Source: an uncultured Lachnospiraceae bacterium
GTDB taxonomy: Bacteria > Bacillota > Clostridia > Lachnospirales > Lachnospiraceae
Length of the DNA: 64,000 nt
Assembly: GCA_947382415.1 (NCBI GenBank)
Contig: CANCYO010000001.1
Coordinates: 1-64,000 of the forward strand
Reading direction: 5' to 3'
Both the position numbers and the translations under genes were made by a program. The notes under the pieces were generated by a model, which saw only the letters and a list, made by a program, of their open reading frames with translations, did not search any database and was not told the origin of the DNA. Below are positions 8,136 through 16,206 of this stretch, piece by piece; within the stretch, counting starts at the first letter, position 1, and each line of letters starts with the position of its first letter.

Positions 8136-9161
8136 ATGAAACGAAACATGCGAAAAATGAAATTATTGGGGAGAGCGGCATTGCTTGCTGCGGCCGTGCT
8201 TACCGCGACGGTTTTGCCTGACGGGAATGTTCTGCGGGCTTCGGCAGATGAGCCGACAACCTTTTATCTGAGATATGTGTGTACCACTTGTCTCTGGGCT
8301 GAGGATGGAAAGGATGAACATGGGAACGTCACTTTTGAGGGACATGATTCAAGCCATGAATATCAGTGGCGCAGGCAGATAGGGGTATGGAATGACAATA
8401 TAGAGGGCAGAGAGCCTTATTATCTCAATGAGGGGGATGATTGTACGATCAAGGACGGAGACATCGTAGTGGTGTTGCCGAATCTTCCTCTGACGGAGGG
8501 ATTTGAGGAGGAACAGGAGGAAGGTTATGCCGTCAAAAGGCTCAAACAGCTCACGGATCAGAGCGTCATTAAAATTAATGCGCATTTGAGCAATCTGACC
8601 ATAAGCCGTTCCAGTGCGTTTCTGTCAACCAATGGCGTCGATGAGTGTTATGTGCTGGGAGACAGTTATGCGGCAATCGGCGGTAATGTAGCGAATGCCT
8701 ATGTATATGATGCGTCAGACTGTACCTTCCATGACAATGTGACGAACCTCAGGCTGTACAACAGCAAAGGCCGGCTGGATGATGCGAGAAGTAACGGAAG
8801 CGATGAGAAGTGGGTGCCCAACGTAACGGTGGGCGGAACTGTGGATTATGCCTCCGTATCGGATATCACAGGTGTTTGTAACGAATACTGGAAATTCGCG
8901 AAAGGAACATTTCGCTTTGATGAAAAGAACGGCTTAGAAACCTATCACACTAATTACAGCACATCCGGAGGCGCGCCCACATCAACTTCCCGGGGTACGG
9001 CGGCTTCCCAGAGTGCAGCACAGTCTGATCTCTATGACGATGTGCCGAAGACCGGGGAAAGCAGTCTGGCGATGTGGCTGACTGCAGGGATGCTGTTCAT
9101 TTCCGGTCTGTGCTTTATGGGTTGTCTGGTGGTTAAAATGACAAGAAGAAAGACCCGATAA
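8136..9161 (+). CDS. Sortase-anchored surface protein, VPKTG signal
   Basis: A 341-residue secreted protein with a signal peptide (hydrophobic stretch then AXA near 37) and a cell-wall sorting signal at the end: VPKTGES near residue 303, a hydrophobic span and TRRKTR. VPKTG is an LPXTG variant. The mature part is unrecognised; it holds a CTTC pair and is rich in Asp, Glu and short beta-like repeats (NLTIS, NVANAYVYD, NVTNLRLYN). It is clearly related to the protein at 18734-19624, sharing GNVxNAYVYD, NVTNLRL, VGGTV and YDDVPKTGES. It starts 37 bases after the hemerythrin-receiver gene with its own AAGGGGG, so the two may be cotranscribed. The likely transpeptidase is the sortase at 19693-20532. 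Confidence 0.85.
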   Translation: MKRNMRKMKLLGRAALLAAAVLTATVLPDGNVLRASADEPTTFYLRYVCTTCLWAEDGKDEHGNVTFEGHDSSHEYQWRRQIGVWNDNIEGREPYYLNEGDDCTIKDGDIVVVLPNLPLTEGFEEEQEEGYAVKRLKQLTDQSVIKINAHLSNLTISRSSAFLSTNGVDECYVLGDSYAAIGGNVANAYVYDASDCTFHDNVTNLRLYNSKGRLDDARSNGSDEKWVPNVTVGGTVDYASVSDITGVCNEYWKFAKGTFRFDEKNGLETYHTNYSTSGGAPTSTSRGTAASQSAAQSDLYDDVPKTGESSLAMWLTAGMLFISGLCFMGCLVVKMTRRKTR

Positions 9162-9199
9162 GTAATATCTGATTCTATTAATAATTCAATTAAGACATA

Positions 9200-9233
9200 A
9201 AACAGAGCTTCGGACGAATCCGAAGCTCTGTTT
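9200..9233. terminator. Bidirectional terminator
   Basis: A perfect 15-bp stem, AAACAGAGCTTCGGA with its complement, and a four-base loop, with A/T tails on both sides. It separates the VPKTG gene (plus) from the PFL genes (minus). Confidence 0.85.
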
Positions 9234-9276
9234 ATTGTTCCGGGATGTTACCCGCTGTACTGCTGTTAAAATCCGA

Positions 9277-9519
9277 TTAGATAGCCTCATGGAAGGTACG
9301 GGAAATAACATCAGCCTGCTGCTCGGGAGTCAGCTTGATAAAGTTTACGGCATACCCGGACACGCGAATGGTCAGCTGAGGATAGTTCTCGGGATGCTTC
9401 TGGGCATCCAGCAGAGTGTCTCTGTTCAGTACGTTTACATTCAGATGATGACCGCCCTTTGTAGCATAGCCATCCAGTAAGTTTACAAGGTTATCAACCT
9501 GTGCGGAATTTGTAGCCAT
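9277..9519 (-). CDS. Separate glycyl-radical subunit of pyruvate formate-lyase (GrcA-like)
   Basis: This 80-residue protein equals the C-terminal radical domain of pyruvate formate-lyase: LLDGYATKGGHHLNVNV, then YPQLTIRVSGYAVNF with the radical glycine in RVSGY, then a final helix. In full-length enzymes this segment directly follows the GALGK region, and the large subunit at 9779-11818 ends there. In E. coli the similar GrcA/YfiD is a spare part replacing an oxygen-cleaved tail. Here no intact tail exists in the window, so this protein should be an obligatory subunit that PflA activates. It has its own strong AAAGGAGG and is last in the three-gene operon. Confidence 0.9.
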   Translation of the reverse strand: MATNSAQVDNLVNLLDGYATKGGHHLNVNVLNRDTLLDAQKHPENYPQLTIRVSGYAVNFIKLTPEQQADVISRTFHEAI

Positions 9520-9543
9520 ATTAATATCCTCCTTTAAGATTTG

Positions 9544-9750
9544 TTATTTATAGTCGTCCAATCCCTCGTGAAGAGTCGGTACACTGCAGGCCAGCGGTGT
9601 TCTGGAGCAATCCGTACAGCCCATTGTCTGAACGCTTTTTGATGAGTCCTCTTCTTCCGTATTGGTGTCCACATTTACATGCCCCACACCGTTCTGCATG
9701 CCGGAATCCAGCATTTTTACAAGATCATCAATCATTTGTTTCTCGTCCAT
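9544..9750 (-). CDS. Cysteine-rich 68-residue protein, truncated relative of the glycyl-radical subunit
   Basis: The first 27 residues (IDDLVKMLDSGMQNGVGHVNVD) parallel the start of the 80-residue radical subunit next door (VDNLVNLLDGYATKGGHHLNVNV). The glycine-bearing RVSGY part is absent; instead there is an acidic, serine-rich linker and a tail with three cysteines (CTDCSRTPLAC). It therefore cannot carry the radical. TAAGGAGGC precedes its ATG, 28 bases after the large-subunit stop, and the radical subunit starts 24 bases later. It could compete with the radical subunit for the large one, protect it, or bind metal or sense redox state through the cysteines; all of these are inference. Confidence 0.75.
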   Translation of the reverse strand: MDEKQMIDDLVKMLDSGMQNGVGHVNVDTNTEEEDSSKSVQTMGCTDCSRTPLACSVPTLHEGLDDYK

Positions 9751-9778
9751 AGTGTGCCTCCTTATAGGTCTGCGCAGT

Positions 9779-11818
9779 TTATTTGTTCAGATCGAGCTCA
9801 ATGTCGCCTGCGAATACCTGATCCTCTTTGCCCAGAGCGCCGGGGATAATGGTAAAGGTGTTGGAGATACCGTCCTGTGCATCATTGAAAGGAAGCTTTG
9901 ATACAGAAGACAGGGAAGCGACAGCACCGTGAGTATCGCGGCCGTGCATGGGGTTAGCGCCGGGAGCGAAAGGCTGGCCCTTCTTACGTCCGTCAGGGGT
10001 ATTACCGGTAGCCTTACCATAGGTTACATTGGAGGTAATGGTCAGGATGGACGTGGTGGGAACACCGTTTCTGTAGGTGTGATGTCTTCTGATAGCGGTC
10101 ATGAACTTGTGAACAACTTCCTGTGCAATGCTGTCTACGCGGTCGTCGTCGTTACCGTACTTGGGGAACTCACCGGTGGTCTTGAAGTCAACGATGATGC
10201 CGTCCTCGTCGCGGATGGGCTCAACCTTTGCGTACTTGATAGCGGACAGAGAGTCAGCCACGATGGACAGACCAGCCACACCTGTTGCAAAGTAACGCTT
10301 AACGTCTCTGTCATGAAGAGCCATCTCTGCTCTCTCATAGCAGTATTTGTCATGCATATAGTGAATGATGTTCAGAGTGTTTACATAAACGTCTGCCTGC
10401 CACTCAAGCATGTCGATGAATTTACTCATTACATCATCATAGTCCAGAACATCGCCGACAACGGGACGATACTTGGGTCCTACCTGCTTCTTGGTAACTT
10501 CGTCCACACCGCCGTTCAAAGCGTACAGCAGACATTTTGCCACGTTTGCACGGGCGCCGAAGAACTGCATTTCCTTGCCGATTACCATGGAGGATACGCA
10601 GCATGCAATGCCGTAGTCATCACCGTGAGTGGGTCTCATCAGATCATCGTTCTCATACTGGATGGAAGAAGTCTGGATGGACATCTTTGCACAGTATCTC
10701 TTCCAGCCCTCGGGAAGTCTGGTGGACCAGAGAACGGTCAGGTTGGGCTCGGGAGAGGGACCAAGGTTGGTCAGGGTGTTCAGATAACGGAAGCTCATTC
10801 TGGTAACCATGTGTCTGCCGTCAACGCCAACGCCGCCCAGAGACTCGGTAACCCATACGGGATCGCCTGCGAAGATCTGATTGTACTCGGGGGTACGGGC
10901 AAACTTGATGAGACGCAGCTTCATGATGAAGTGATCAACAAACTCCTGAATCTCCTCCTCGGTGAAGGTGCCGTTCTTCAGATCTCTCTCAGCGTAGCAG
11001 TCAAGGAAGGTGGAGGTACGTCCAAGGGACATGGCAGCACCGTTCTGCTCCTTTACTGCACACAGATAACCGAAGTAAGTCCACTGAATAGCCTCTTTTA
11101 CATTGGCAGCGGGCTTGGAAATATCGCATCCATAGGAGGCAGCCATCTCTTTCATCATCTTCAGAGCGGTCATCTGCTCGGAAAGCTCCTCACGCAGACG
11201 GATCACGTCGTCAGTCATCACACGTCCGGTAGAATCCTTCTGTGCCTGCTTGTCTTCGATCAGTCTGTCGATACCGTACAGAGCCACACGTCTGTAGTCG
11301 CCGATGATACGACCGCGACCGTATGCATCCGGAAGACCTGTGATGATGTGGGAAGAACGGCAAGCTCTCATCTCAGCATTGTAAGCGTCGAAGCAGCCTG
11401 CGTTGTGTGTCTTTCTGTGAGTGGAGAAGAACTCGGAAATCTCGGGATCAACCTCATATCCGTTGTCGGAGCAGGCCTTCTCTGCCATACGGATACCGCC
11501 GTAGGGCTGCAGAGATCTCTTGAAAGGCTTGTCGGTCTGGAAACCTACGATGGTCTCCTTAGACTTGTCAAGATAGCCGGGGCCATGAGAGGTGATGGTG
11601 GAAACAACCTTGGTGTCCATGTCGAGAACACCGCCTGCTTCTCTCTCCTGCTTCTGCAGATCAAGCACCTGTGCCCATAAATCTTTTGTGTTCTGTGTAG
11701 CTCCGGCCAGGAAACTCTCATCACCGTCGTAGGGATGATAGTTCTTCTGGATAAAGTCGCGCACATTCACTTCCTTATCCCATTTTCCGGCTACAAAGTC
11801 TGTCCATTCTGGTCTCAT
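9779..11818 (-). CDS. pflB: Pyruvate formate-lyase large subunit, lacking the glycyl-radical domain
   Basis: Pyruvate formate-lyase converts pyruvate and CoA to acetyl-CoA and formate without oxygen. This 679-residue protein contains the barrel and the adjacent catalytic cysteine pair in YGIACCVSSMV. It stops after FTIIPGALGKEDQVFAGD, just where family members of about 750 residues continue into the radical domain. No frameshift is visible: a stop is followed by a 28-base gap with a ribosome binding site for the next gene. The thiyl-forming cysteines are thus here and the glycine is on the 80-residue protein. A strong promoter lies at 11886-11914. By content this is PFL rather than a diol- or choline-type glycyl enzyme. 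Confidence 0.93.
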   Translation of the reverse strand: MRPEWTDFVAGKWDKEVNVRDFIQKNYHPYDGDESFLAGATQNTKDLWAQVLDLQKQEREAGGVLDMDTKVVSTITSHGPGYLDKSKETIVGFQTDKPFKRSLQPYGGIRMAEKACSDNGYEVDPEISEFFSTHRKTHNAGCFDAYNAEMRACRSSHIITGLPDAYGRGRIIGDYRRVALYGIDRLIEDKQAQKDSTGRVMTDDVIRLREELSEQMTALKMMKEMAASYGCDISKPAANVKEAIQWTYFGYLCAVKEQNGAAMSLGRTSTFLDCYAERDLKNGTFTEEEIQEFVDHFIMKLRLIKFARTPEYNQIFAGDPVWVTESLGGVGVDGRHMVTRMSFRYLNTLTNLGPSPEPNLTVLWSTRLPEGWKRYCAKMSIQTSSIQYENDDLMRPTHGDDYGIACCVSSMVIGKEMQFFGARANVAKCLLYALNGGVDEVTKKQVGPKYRPVVGDVLDYDDVMSKFIDMLEWQADVYVNTLNIIHYMHDKYCYERAEMALHDRDVKRYFATGVAGLSIVADSLSAIKYAKVEPIRDEDGIIVDFKTTGEFPKYGNDDDRVDSIAQEVVHKFMTAIRRHHTYRNGVPTTSILTITSNVTYGKATGNTPDGRKKGQPFAPGANPMHGRDTHGAVASLSSVSKLPFNDAQDGISNTFTIIPGALGKEDQVFAGDIELDLNK

Positions 11819-11854
11819 TTTGATATGCCTCCTATTTTTATTTGATTATTTTGA

Positions 11855-11914
11855 AGTAACTCGCGTTACTCTTAATCCTGTTTTCATTATAGGAAAAAGA
11901 GGAATAAGAGTCAA
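11855..11914 (-). promoter_or_regulatory. pfl promoter with downstream dyad
   Basis: On the minus strand TTGACT (11909-11914), a 17-base spacer and TATAAT (11886-11891) form a near-consensus promoter. Just downstream, within the first transcribed bases, lies the perfect dyad AGTAAC-GCGA-GTTACT (11855-11870), well placed for a repressor. It does not match the Rex or FNR consensus. Confidence 0.65.
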
Positions 11915-12048
11915 GGCAGATAGTGCATTTTTTTGCATACAAAAAGCTTTGTACGACAAAAAATACATCACAGGAATAGCTTGTCAGATTTTCGGGAAAG
12001 TATTATACTGAGTGGGAAATAAAACCCGCAGGATGAAAGGAGAATAAA

Positions 12049-12240
12049 ATGACCGGAATTACAAGAGAAATGACGATCGGAGAGATTTTGCGCGCTAATC
12101 CTGACGTTGCACCCGTGCTGATGGAGGCGGGCATGCATTGTCTGGGCTGTCCTTCCGCACAGGGAGAGTCTCTGGAGGAGGCTGCCATGGTCCACGGTAT
12201 AGACGTGGATGCGCTGATGACTGCCATCGAGGCGCTGTAA
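12049..12240 (+). CDS. DUF1858 domain protein
   Basis: A 63-residue single-domain protein of the DUF1858/ScdA-N type: TIGEILRANPDVAPVLMEAGMHCLGC, a short linker, then SLEEAAMVHGIDVDALM. The CLGC cysteine pair is the family hallmark. Such domains also occur fused to disulfide-reductase-like and iron-sulfur repair proteins and are thought to act in redox or metal chemistry; the exact role is unknown. AAAGGAGAA precedes the ATG. It is divergent from the pfl operon, and a terminator follows at once, so it is a single-gene unit. Confidence 0.85.
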   Translation: MTGITREMTIGEILRANPDVAPVLMEAGMHCLGCPSAQGESLEEAAMVHGIDVDALMTAIEAL

Positions 12241-12271
12241 CAGCCAGCTTTACTGAATATGATTACAGAGA

Positions 12272-12298
12272 GAGCCGTGCATCCATCATGCACGGCTC
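12272..12298 (+). terminator. Terminator after DUF1858 gene
   Basis: A perfect 11-bp stem, GAGCCGTGCAT with its complement, and a five-base loop, followed by CTGTTTTA. Confidence 0.8.
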
Positions 12299-12329
12299 CT
12301 GTTTTACGTGATTCTTATTTGCGCAATTC

Positions 12330-12773
12330 CTATTTTGTAAAAGAGATCGAATAGCCGGGAGCGCTCTCGCCCGGATTATAAACAGCATAAGTAACTGAAA
12401 TCTTGGCGGCATCCACACCGGTCTCTGCGGCTATCTCGTCGATGTAGGACTTTACGGATGCTTCGTCCTGAGAGAATGCCTCGTCCAGCGCTTCCTTGTA
12501 GGCTGCATCCATCTGCTCATCCAGACCAAACATTGCCTCATCCATCTCGATGCGGCAGGTGATGTTGTTTTCCTTGATCTCCATGCTGACAGTTGCGCCG
12601 TCCATGCTGGAGCCGAGAGACGCGTTTACAATGGCTGCGGTCTTGGGATCGGCATTGTACCACTCCTCCACGGTCGCATAGGTCTTCTTGCCACAGCCGG
12701 ACATTACAAACAACAGAGCGAGGGTAAGCAGTGCTACGGTTACTTTGGTGCTGTTTTTAACAATCTTTTTCAT
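12330..12773 (-). CDS. Putative lipoprotein
   Basis: A 147-residue protein with a lipoprotein signal peptide: basic N-terminus, hydrophobic core, and lipobox MSGC near residue 27. The mature part starts with TYATVEEWYNADP, is acidic and mixed helical, and resembles small DUF4854-type lipoproteins seen in Lachnospiraceae; that family name is from memory. It should sit on the outer face of the membrane. It stands alone between two terminator or promoter regions and its function is not known. Confidence 0.7.
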   Translation of the reverse strand: MKKIVKNSTKVTVALLTLALLFVMSGCGKKTYATVEEWYNADPKTAAIVNASLGSSMDGATVSMEIKENNITCRIEMDEAMFGLDEQMDAAYKEALDEAFSQDEASVKSYIDEIAAETGVDAAKISVTYAVYNPGESAPGYSISFTK

Positions 12774-12883
12774 AGTTCTCCTCCTTCATTTTGAGTTACC
12801 GGATTATTATAATAGATATTTTTGGATTTTGCAATCAATTATCTATAGAATGATTCGACAACTCAATGGAGAAGGGGAAGGAT

Positions 12884-13612
12884 TCAGTCTTTCATCGCCA
12901 GAACTTTCAGCGCATTTTCCGATACCAGCGCCTCATAGTGCTCCTCCAGAAAGGTGCGGCTGGCAGGCATGGTGCGCTGCAGGCTTCCGTATTCGGAAAT
13001 CATATTGCTGACGCGGTCAAAATCCTCTCTGCTGGCATTGCCCTGTGTGAGCACCAGCAGGTACTTTTGATCGTGTTCATCCTTATACAATGTGCTCAGA
13101 CCGTGAAAACGAGTGTCAGTGACCGCTGCGACAGACATAACCTGCTGCAGGGAATCCAGACGGAATATGCGTGTGCGGAGCTTTTCCTCCTCTGCGTTTT
13201 CTTTTGTAACGGTCTCAGGTGCGGCTGCGTCAGCCTTGGTTTCCTGGAGTCTGCGGAACAGATCCAGCATTTCATGATGTTCTTCCTGATCCTCGTATTC
13301 CTCATCTTCGTCGTCTTCGGTGACGGAGGGGGCGAAGCGGGAAAACCGGGTGTCAAGCTCTTCGGGATCTTCCACCTTGGTGATGATCAGCACAATGCAT
13401 TCCGCGTTGAGAGGAATCGCCTCGATCATCAGTGGAATATCTTCGGCTTCAAAGCCAAATTCAAAATTGGCCTGCTGCATCATATCGCGAAAAAGATTTT
13501 TTGCTTTCTCAGTGCCATAGGCGAGTTCACTTATCTTTAATTCGCGGCTGGCCAGGTCTTCTCTGGTCAGTGTGCAGCGAATCTGATTTTCATTAACTTT
13601 TTCTATTTTCAT
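12884..13612 (-). CDS. mecA: Adaptor protein MecA
   Basis: MecA delivers substrates such as unfolded or regulatory proteins to the ClpCP protease. The 242-residue protein has the conserved N-terminal substrate-binding part (MKIEKVNENQIRCTLTREDL, then ELAYGTEKAKNLFRDMM), an acidic linker rich in Glu and Asp (about 95-125), and the C-terminal ClpC-binding domain. Length and layout are normal. AAAGGAAGG precedes the ATG. A minus-strand promoter lies at 13697-13725. No clp gene is in the window. Confidence 0.9.
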   Translation of the reverse strand: MKIEKVNENQIRCTLTREDLASRELKISELAYGTEKAKNLFRDMMQQANFEFGFEAEDIPLMIEAIPLNAECIVLIITKVEDPEELDTRFSRFAPSVTEDDEDEEYEDQEEHHEMLDLFRRLQETKADAAAPETVTKENAEEEKLRTRIFRLDSLQQVMSVAAVTDTRFHGLSTLYKDEHDQKYLLVLTQGNASREDFDRVSNMISEYGSLQRTMPASRTFLEEHYEALVSENALKVLAMKD

Positions 13613-13696
13613 GGGACCCTTCCTTTCTGCATTGGAACTGCGGAGTGAATGGTTCGATTCAATACAGGTTCTTAAATATAATATTGATAATATTGA

Positions 13697-13725
13697 ATTC
13701 TATACTTTCACACGCTGTTCGTCAA
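13697..13725 (-). promoter_or_regulatory. Promoter of mecA
   Basis: On the minus strand TTGACG (13720-13725), a 17-base spacer and TAGAAT (13697-13702). Confidence 0.6.
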
Positions 13726-13788
13726 TAGAGGCAGCGAACAGTTTAAAAAAAATTAATATAATTTATAAGATTTTTTGTAAAGAAAAAC

Positions 13789-13817
13789 TTGCCAAAACCT
13801 GGACCATAATATATAAT
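13789..13817 (+). promoter_or_regulatory. Promoter-like pair before a short hairpin unit
   Basis: TTGCCA (13789-13794), a 17-base spacer and TATAAT (13812-13817), with no gene start for more than 600 bases downstream. Confidence 0.5.
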
Positions 13818-13823
13818 CATAAT

Positions 13824-13876
13824 CGTAGATGCCTCCGGTAATCCGGTGCGGGAGGGAGGCGGGCGGTTCTTTTTAT
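13824..13876 (+). ncRNA. Possible short non-coding transcript
   Basis: Starting where the promoter at 13789-13817 would begin transcription, a GC-rich block in AT-rich surroundings contains GCCTCC (13831-13836) pairing with GGAGGC (13855-13860) and an inner repeated CCGG. It is followed by GGGCGG and TTCTTTTT. A transcript of about 50 bases ending at an intrinsic terminator would result. No open frame of note lies in it. This is inference from signals only. Confidence 0.35.
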
Positions 13877-14366
13877 CTAGTTGGCTATTATTTATTTCTA
13901 TACTTATTATATCACATTGTATGGCAAAGGTGCAGTATTTAATTTTGGCAATCAGTCAGTATGCACCGCAATTTTTTCAGGTGCTTCACATTGTGTCTTC
14001 CAAGCCTTGACCATACAGTGATGTCTTACAGGTGCATCCGCGCTTGATCAATAGGATTCATAGTATATCAACTATAATTTTCACACTTATAATTCATTTT
14101 AATCAGTTTTCCACATGTATTTTTTTGTTATTTATTTAAGGCTGAAGATAACAGTCTGCACCGCCGGAGCATTTACAGCTTGTATATCACAATGGTGTAT
14201 CGCGTTTTGTACTTCTTTTGGCTCTGTGTTTTTGGATGAAAGGATTAAGAGAATCGGAAATATCTGCCAGTCGGAGGATTCTGTCCTTTGTTGCAGTTTG
14301 CTGACGCGCCGGTTGCCTCTTAAAATCTTAATTTGTCAAAATTGGTAATGACTATGTCGGGTTCGT
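13877..14366. other. Long gene-free stretch before the GH18 gene
   Basis: About 490 AT-rich bases without a convincing gene. A 77-codon open frame at 14115-14348 has cysteine-rich composition, no ribosome binding site and no recognisable family, so I do not call it. Confidence 0.4.
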
Positions 14367-14412
14367 GTGTTAGAATGTAACTGTTCCGTCCGCGGACAGT
14401 TACATTCTACAC
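14367..14412. repeat. Long imperfect palindrome upstream of GH18 gene
   Basis: AGAATGTAACTGT (14372-14384) pairs perfectly with ACAGTTACATTCT (14396-14408). CCG/CGG extends it inward and GTGT/ACAC outward, each past one bulged T, leaving a TCCG loop: about 20 bp of stem. No T-run follows, so it is not an ordinary terminator; it lies 50 bases before the next ATG. Confidence 0.6.
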
Positions 14413-14462
14413 AGAACACAATTATAACCAGTAAATCCAAAAGCAAAGAAAGAAGAGATCAA

Positions 14463-16169
14463 ATGAAGAAAAAATTTTTGATGCCGGTGATCGCAATTGT
14501 CCTCATTGGAGTAATAGCTGTTATCGCTCTGGGCAAGCCATTGTTGGACAAATATTCCTACAGTAACGAGAGAGCGGATATGGACGGGTATTTCGGCGTG
14601 TCCGGGGAGCGTTCCGCCATCATTTTACAGGATGAGATGCTGGCTGAGCAGGCGCTGATCCGAGAAGGTGTCTGTTATTTTGATCTGGCTACCGTACACA
14701 GTTACATGAATGAGATTTTTTATGTGGACATGGCGGAGAATCTGCTGCTTTACACGGATGCGGTGGGTACGGTCAGCGCTGTACTCGACGGTAATGACGG
14801 GAGCTATATTGCGGCTTCGGGGGAGGAAAACCTCGGTTATCCGGTGTGTCTGGTGGAAGACGGGACTGTCTATCTGGCTGCGGACTATGTGAAGCTCTTT
14901 ACCAATTACTCGTATGAAATTTTTGACAGGCATGTGCAGGTGTATACCCGGTGGGGAGAGCGCCAGACGGCTGATATCAGGAAAAAGACCGCGGTCCGCG
15001 AAAAGGGCGGAATCAAGAGTCCGATTCTGCGTGATATGGAAGCAGGCGAGACTGTTGAGGTGCTGGAACAGATGGAGACCTGGACTAAGGTGAAAACATC
15101 CGATTCGATCATCGGTTATGTGGAAAATAAAAGGCTCAGCGATATCGAAACAATACAGGAGACGCCGGTGACGGATTACACTGCGCCTGAATACAGCGGA
15201 CTGCCTCTGGCAGGAAAGGTGAGTCTGGGATTTCATTCCATCGGCGGGGCGGGCGGCAACAGTACGCTCTATGATATGGTTTCCGGCAGCAAGGGGATGA
15301 ATGTCATCGCACCCACCTGGTTCAGTCTCTGTGACGAGGAGGGCAATTTCAGAAGTTTTGGGGATTCGGGATATGTAAATACGGCGCATTCTATTGGTCT
15401 GCAGGTCTGGGGTGTGCTGGATAATTTTAACTATCGGAATGAGACAGGGACGGCTGTAAATGAGTATGCGGTGCTCTCCTCCACGGCAAAGCGCCAGAAG
15501 CTGGTGGTCGGCATCACCTCGGCTGCAGTGAATCTGGGGCTGGACGGCATCAATATTGACTTTGAACAGGTGGCTCAGGCTACGGGAGTGCATTATGTGC
15601 AGTTTTTGCGGGAACTGTCCGCAGCCTGCAGGCAAAATGGCCTTGTGCTCTCCGTGGACAATTATGTTCCCTTTCATTTTAATGAACATTACAGGCTGGA
15701 CATTCAGGGTGAGATTGCGGATTATGTAATTATCATGGGTTACGACGAACACTGGCACGGAAGCGGTGAGCCGGGGAGCGTGGCCAGCATCGACTATGTC
15801 ACCAACGGTATCACCAAGACCATTTCGGAGGTTCCGGCTGAAAAAGTGGTCAATGCCCTGCCTTTATATACCATTGTCTGGACCACCAATGGTACCACGG
15901 TGACAGATGAGTATCTGACTATGAACAATATGGCGGATTTTTTAAATCAGGTCAGCGCAGAACCTCAGTGGGATGAGATCACCTGTCAGAATTATCTGGA
16001 GTGGCAGAGCGGCAGCGGGCTCAAGCAGGTATGGCTGGAGGATGCTGATTCCATCAGGGTGAAGCTGAATGTGATGACAGTCAATGAGATCGGCGGAGTA
16101 GCCGTGTGGAGGCTGGGCTACGGGACGCCCGCCGTATGGGAACTGATCAATGCCTACAGTGCATATTGA
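14463..16169 (+). CDS. Membrane-anchored GH18-like glycosidase with SH3 domain
   Basis: A 568-residue protein with an N-terminal membrane anchor (about 5-27), an N-terminal part resembling copper-amine-oxidase-N-like wall-binding modules (about 45-165), a bacterial SH3 domain (about 170-225) and a glycoside-hydrolase family 18 barrel from about 245. The barrel has the signature LDGINIDFEQ near 360 with its catalytic glutamate. It resembles YaaH/YdhD-type enzymes of spore formers, which act on cortex or wall glycans. It should be displayed outside the membrane. The ribosome binding site (AAGAAGAGA) is modest. The feoB gene starts 38 bases later. Confidence 0.85.
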   Translation: MKKKFLMPVIAIVLIGVIAVIALGKPLLDKYSYSNERADMDGYFGVSGERSAIILQDEMLAEQALIREGVCYFDLATVHSYMNEIFYVDMAENLLLYTDAVGTVSAVLDGNDGSYIAASGEENLGYPVCLVEDGTVYLAADYVKLFTNYSYEIFDRHVQVYTRWGERQTADIRKKTAVREKGGIKSPILRDMEAGETVEVLEQMETWTKVKTSDSIIGYVENKRLSDIETIQETPVTDYTAPEYSGLPLAGKVSLGFHSIGGAGGNSTLYDMVSGSKGMNVIAPTWFSLCDEEGNFRSFGDSGYVNTAHSIGLQVWGVLDNFNYRNETGTAVNEYAVLSSTAKRQKLVVGITSAAVNLGLDGINIDFEQVAQATGVHYVQFLRELSAACRQNGLVLSVDNYVPFHFNEHYRLDIQGEIADYVIIMGYDEHWHGSGEPGSVASIDYVTNGITKTISEVPAEKVVNALPLYTIVWTTNGTTVTDEYLTMNNMADFLNQVSAEPQWDEITCQNYLEWQSGSGLKQVWLEDADSIRVKLNVMTVNEIGGVAVWRLGYGTPAVWELINAYSAY

Positions 16170-16206
16170 TGTGCCTGCAGGGATATGATAAAACGGAATC
16201 GAGGCG

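Noticed and set aside
9277..9519. Ordinary GrcA spare part that only repairs oxygen-cut PFL
   Set aside because: The neighbouring PFL has no radical domain of its own, so the small protein must be a regular subunit; the spare-part role may still apply in addition.
9751..9778. Frameshift or sequencing error that split pflB
   Set aside because: The bases between the stop and the next ATG form a clean spacer with a TAAGGAGGC site, and a distinct 68-codon gene lies between the two pieces.
9929..11680. 583-codon open frame on the plus strand opposite pflB
   Set aside because: It is the mirror of PFL codon use, has no family motif and no ribosome binding site.
14115..14348. 77-codon open frame in the gene-free region
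   Set aside because: No ribosome binding site, odd cysteine-rich composition and no similarity I can recognise.
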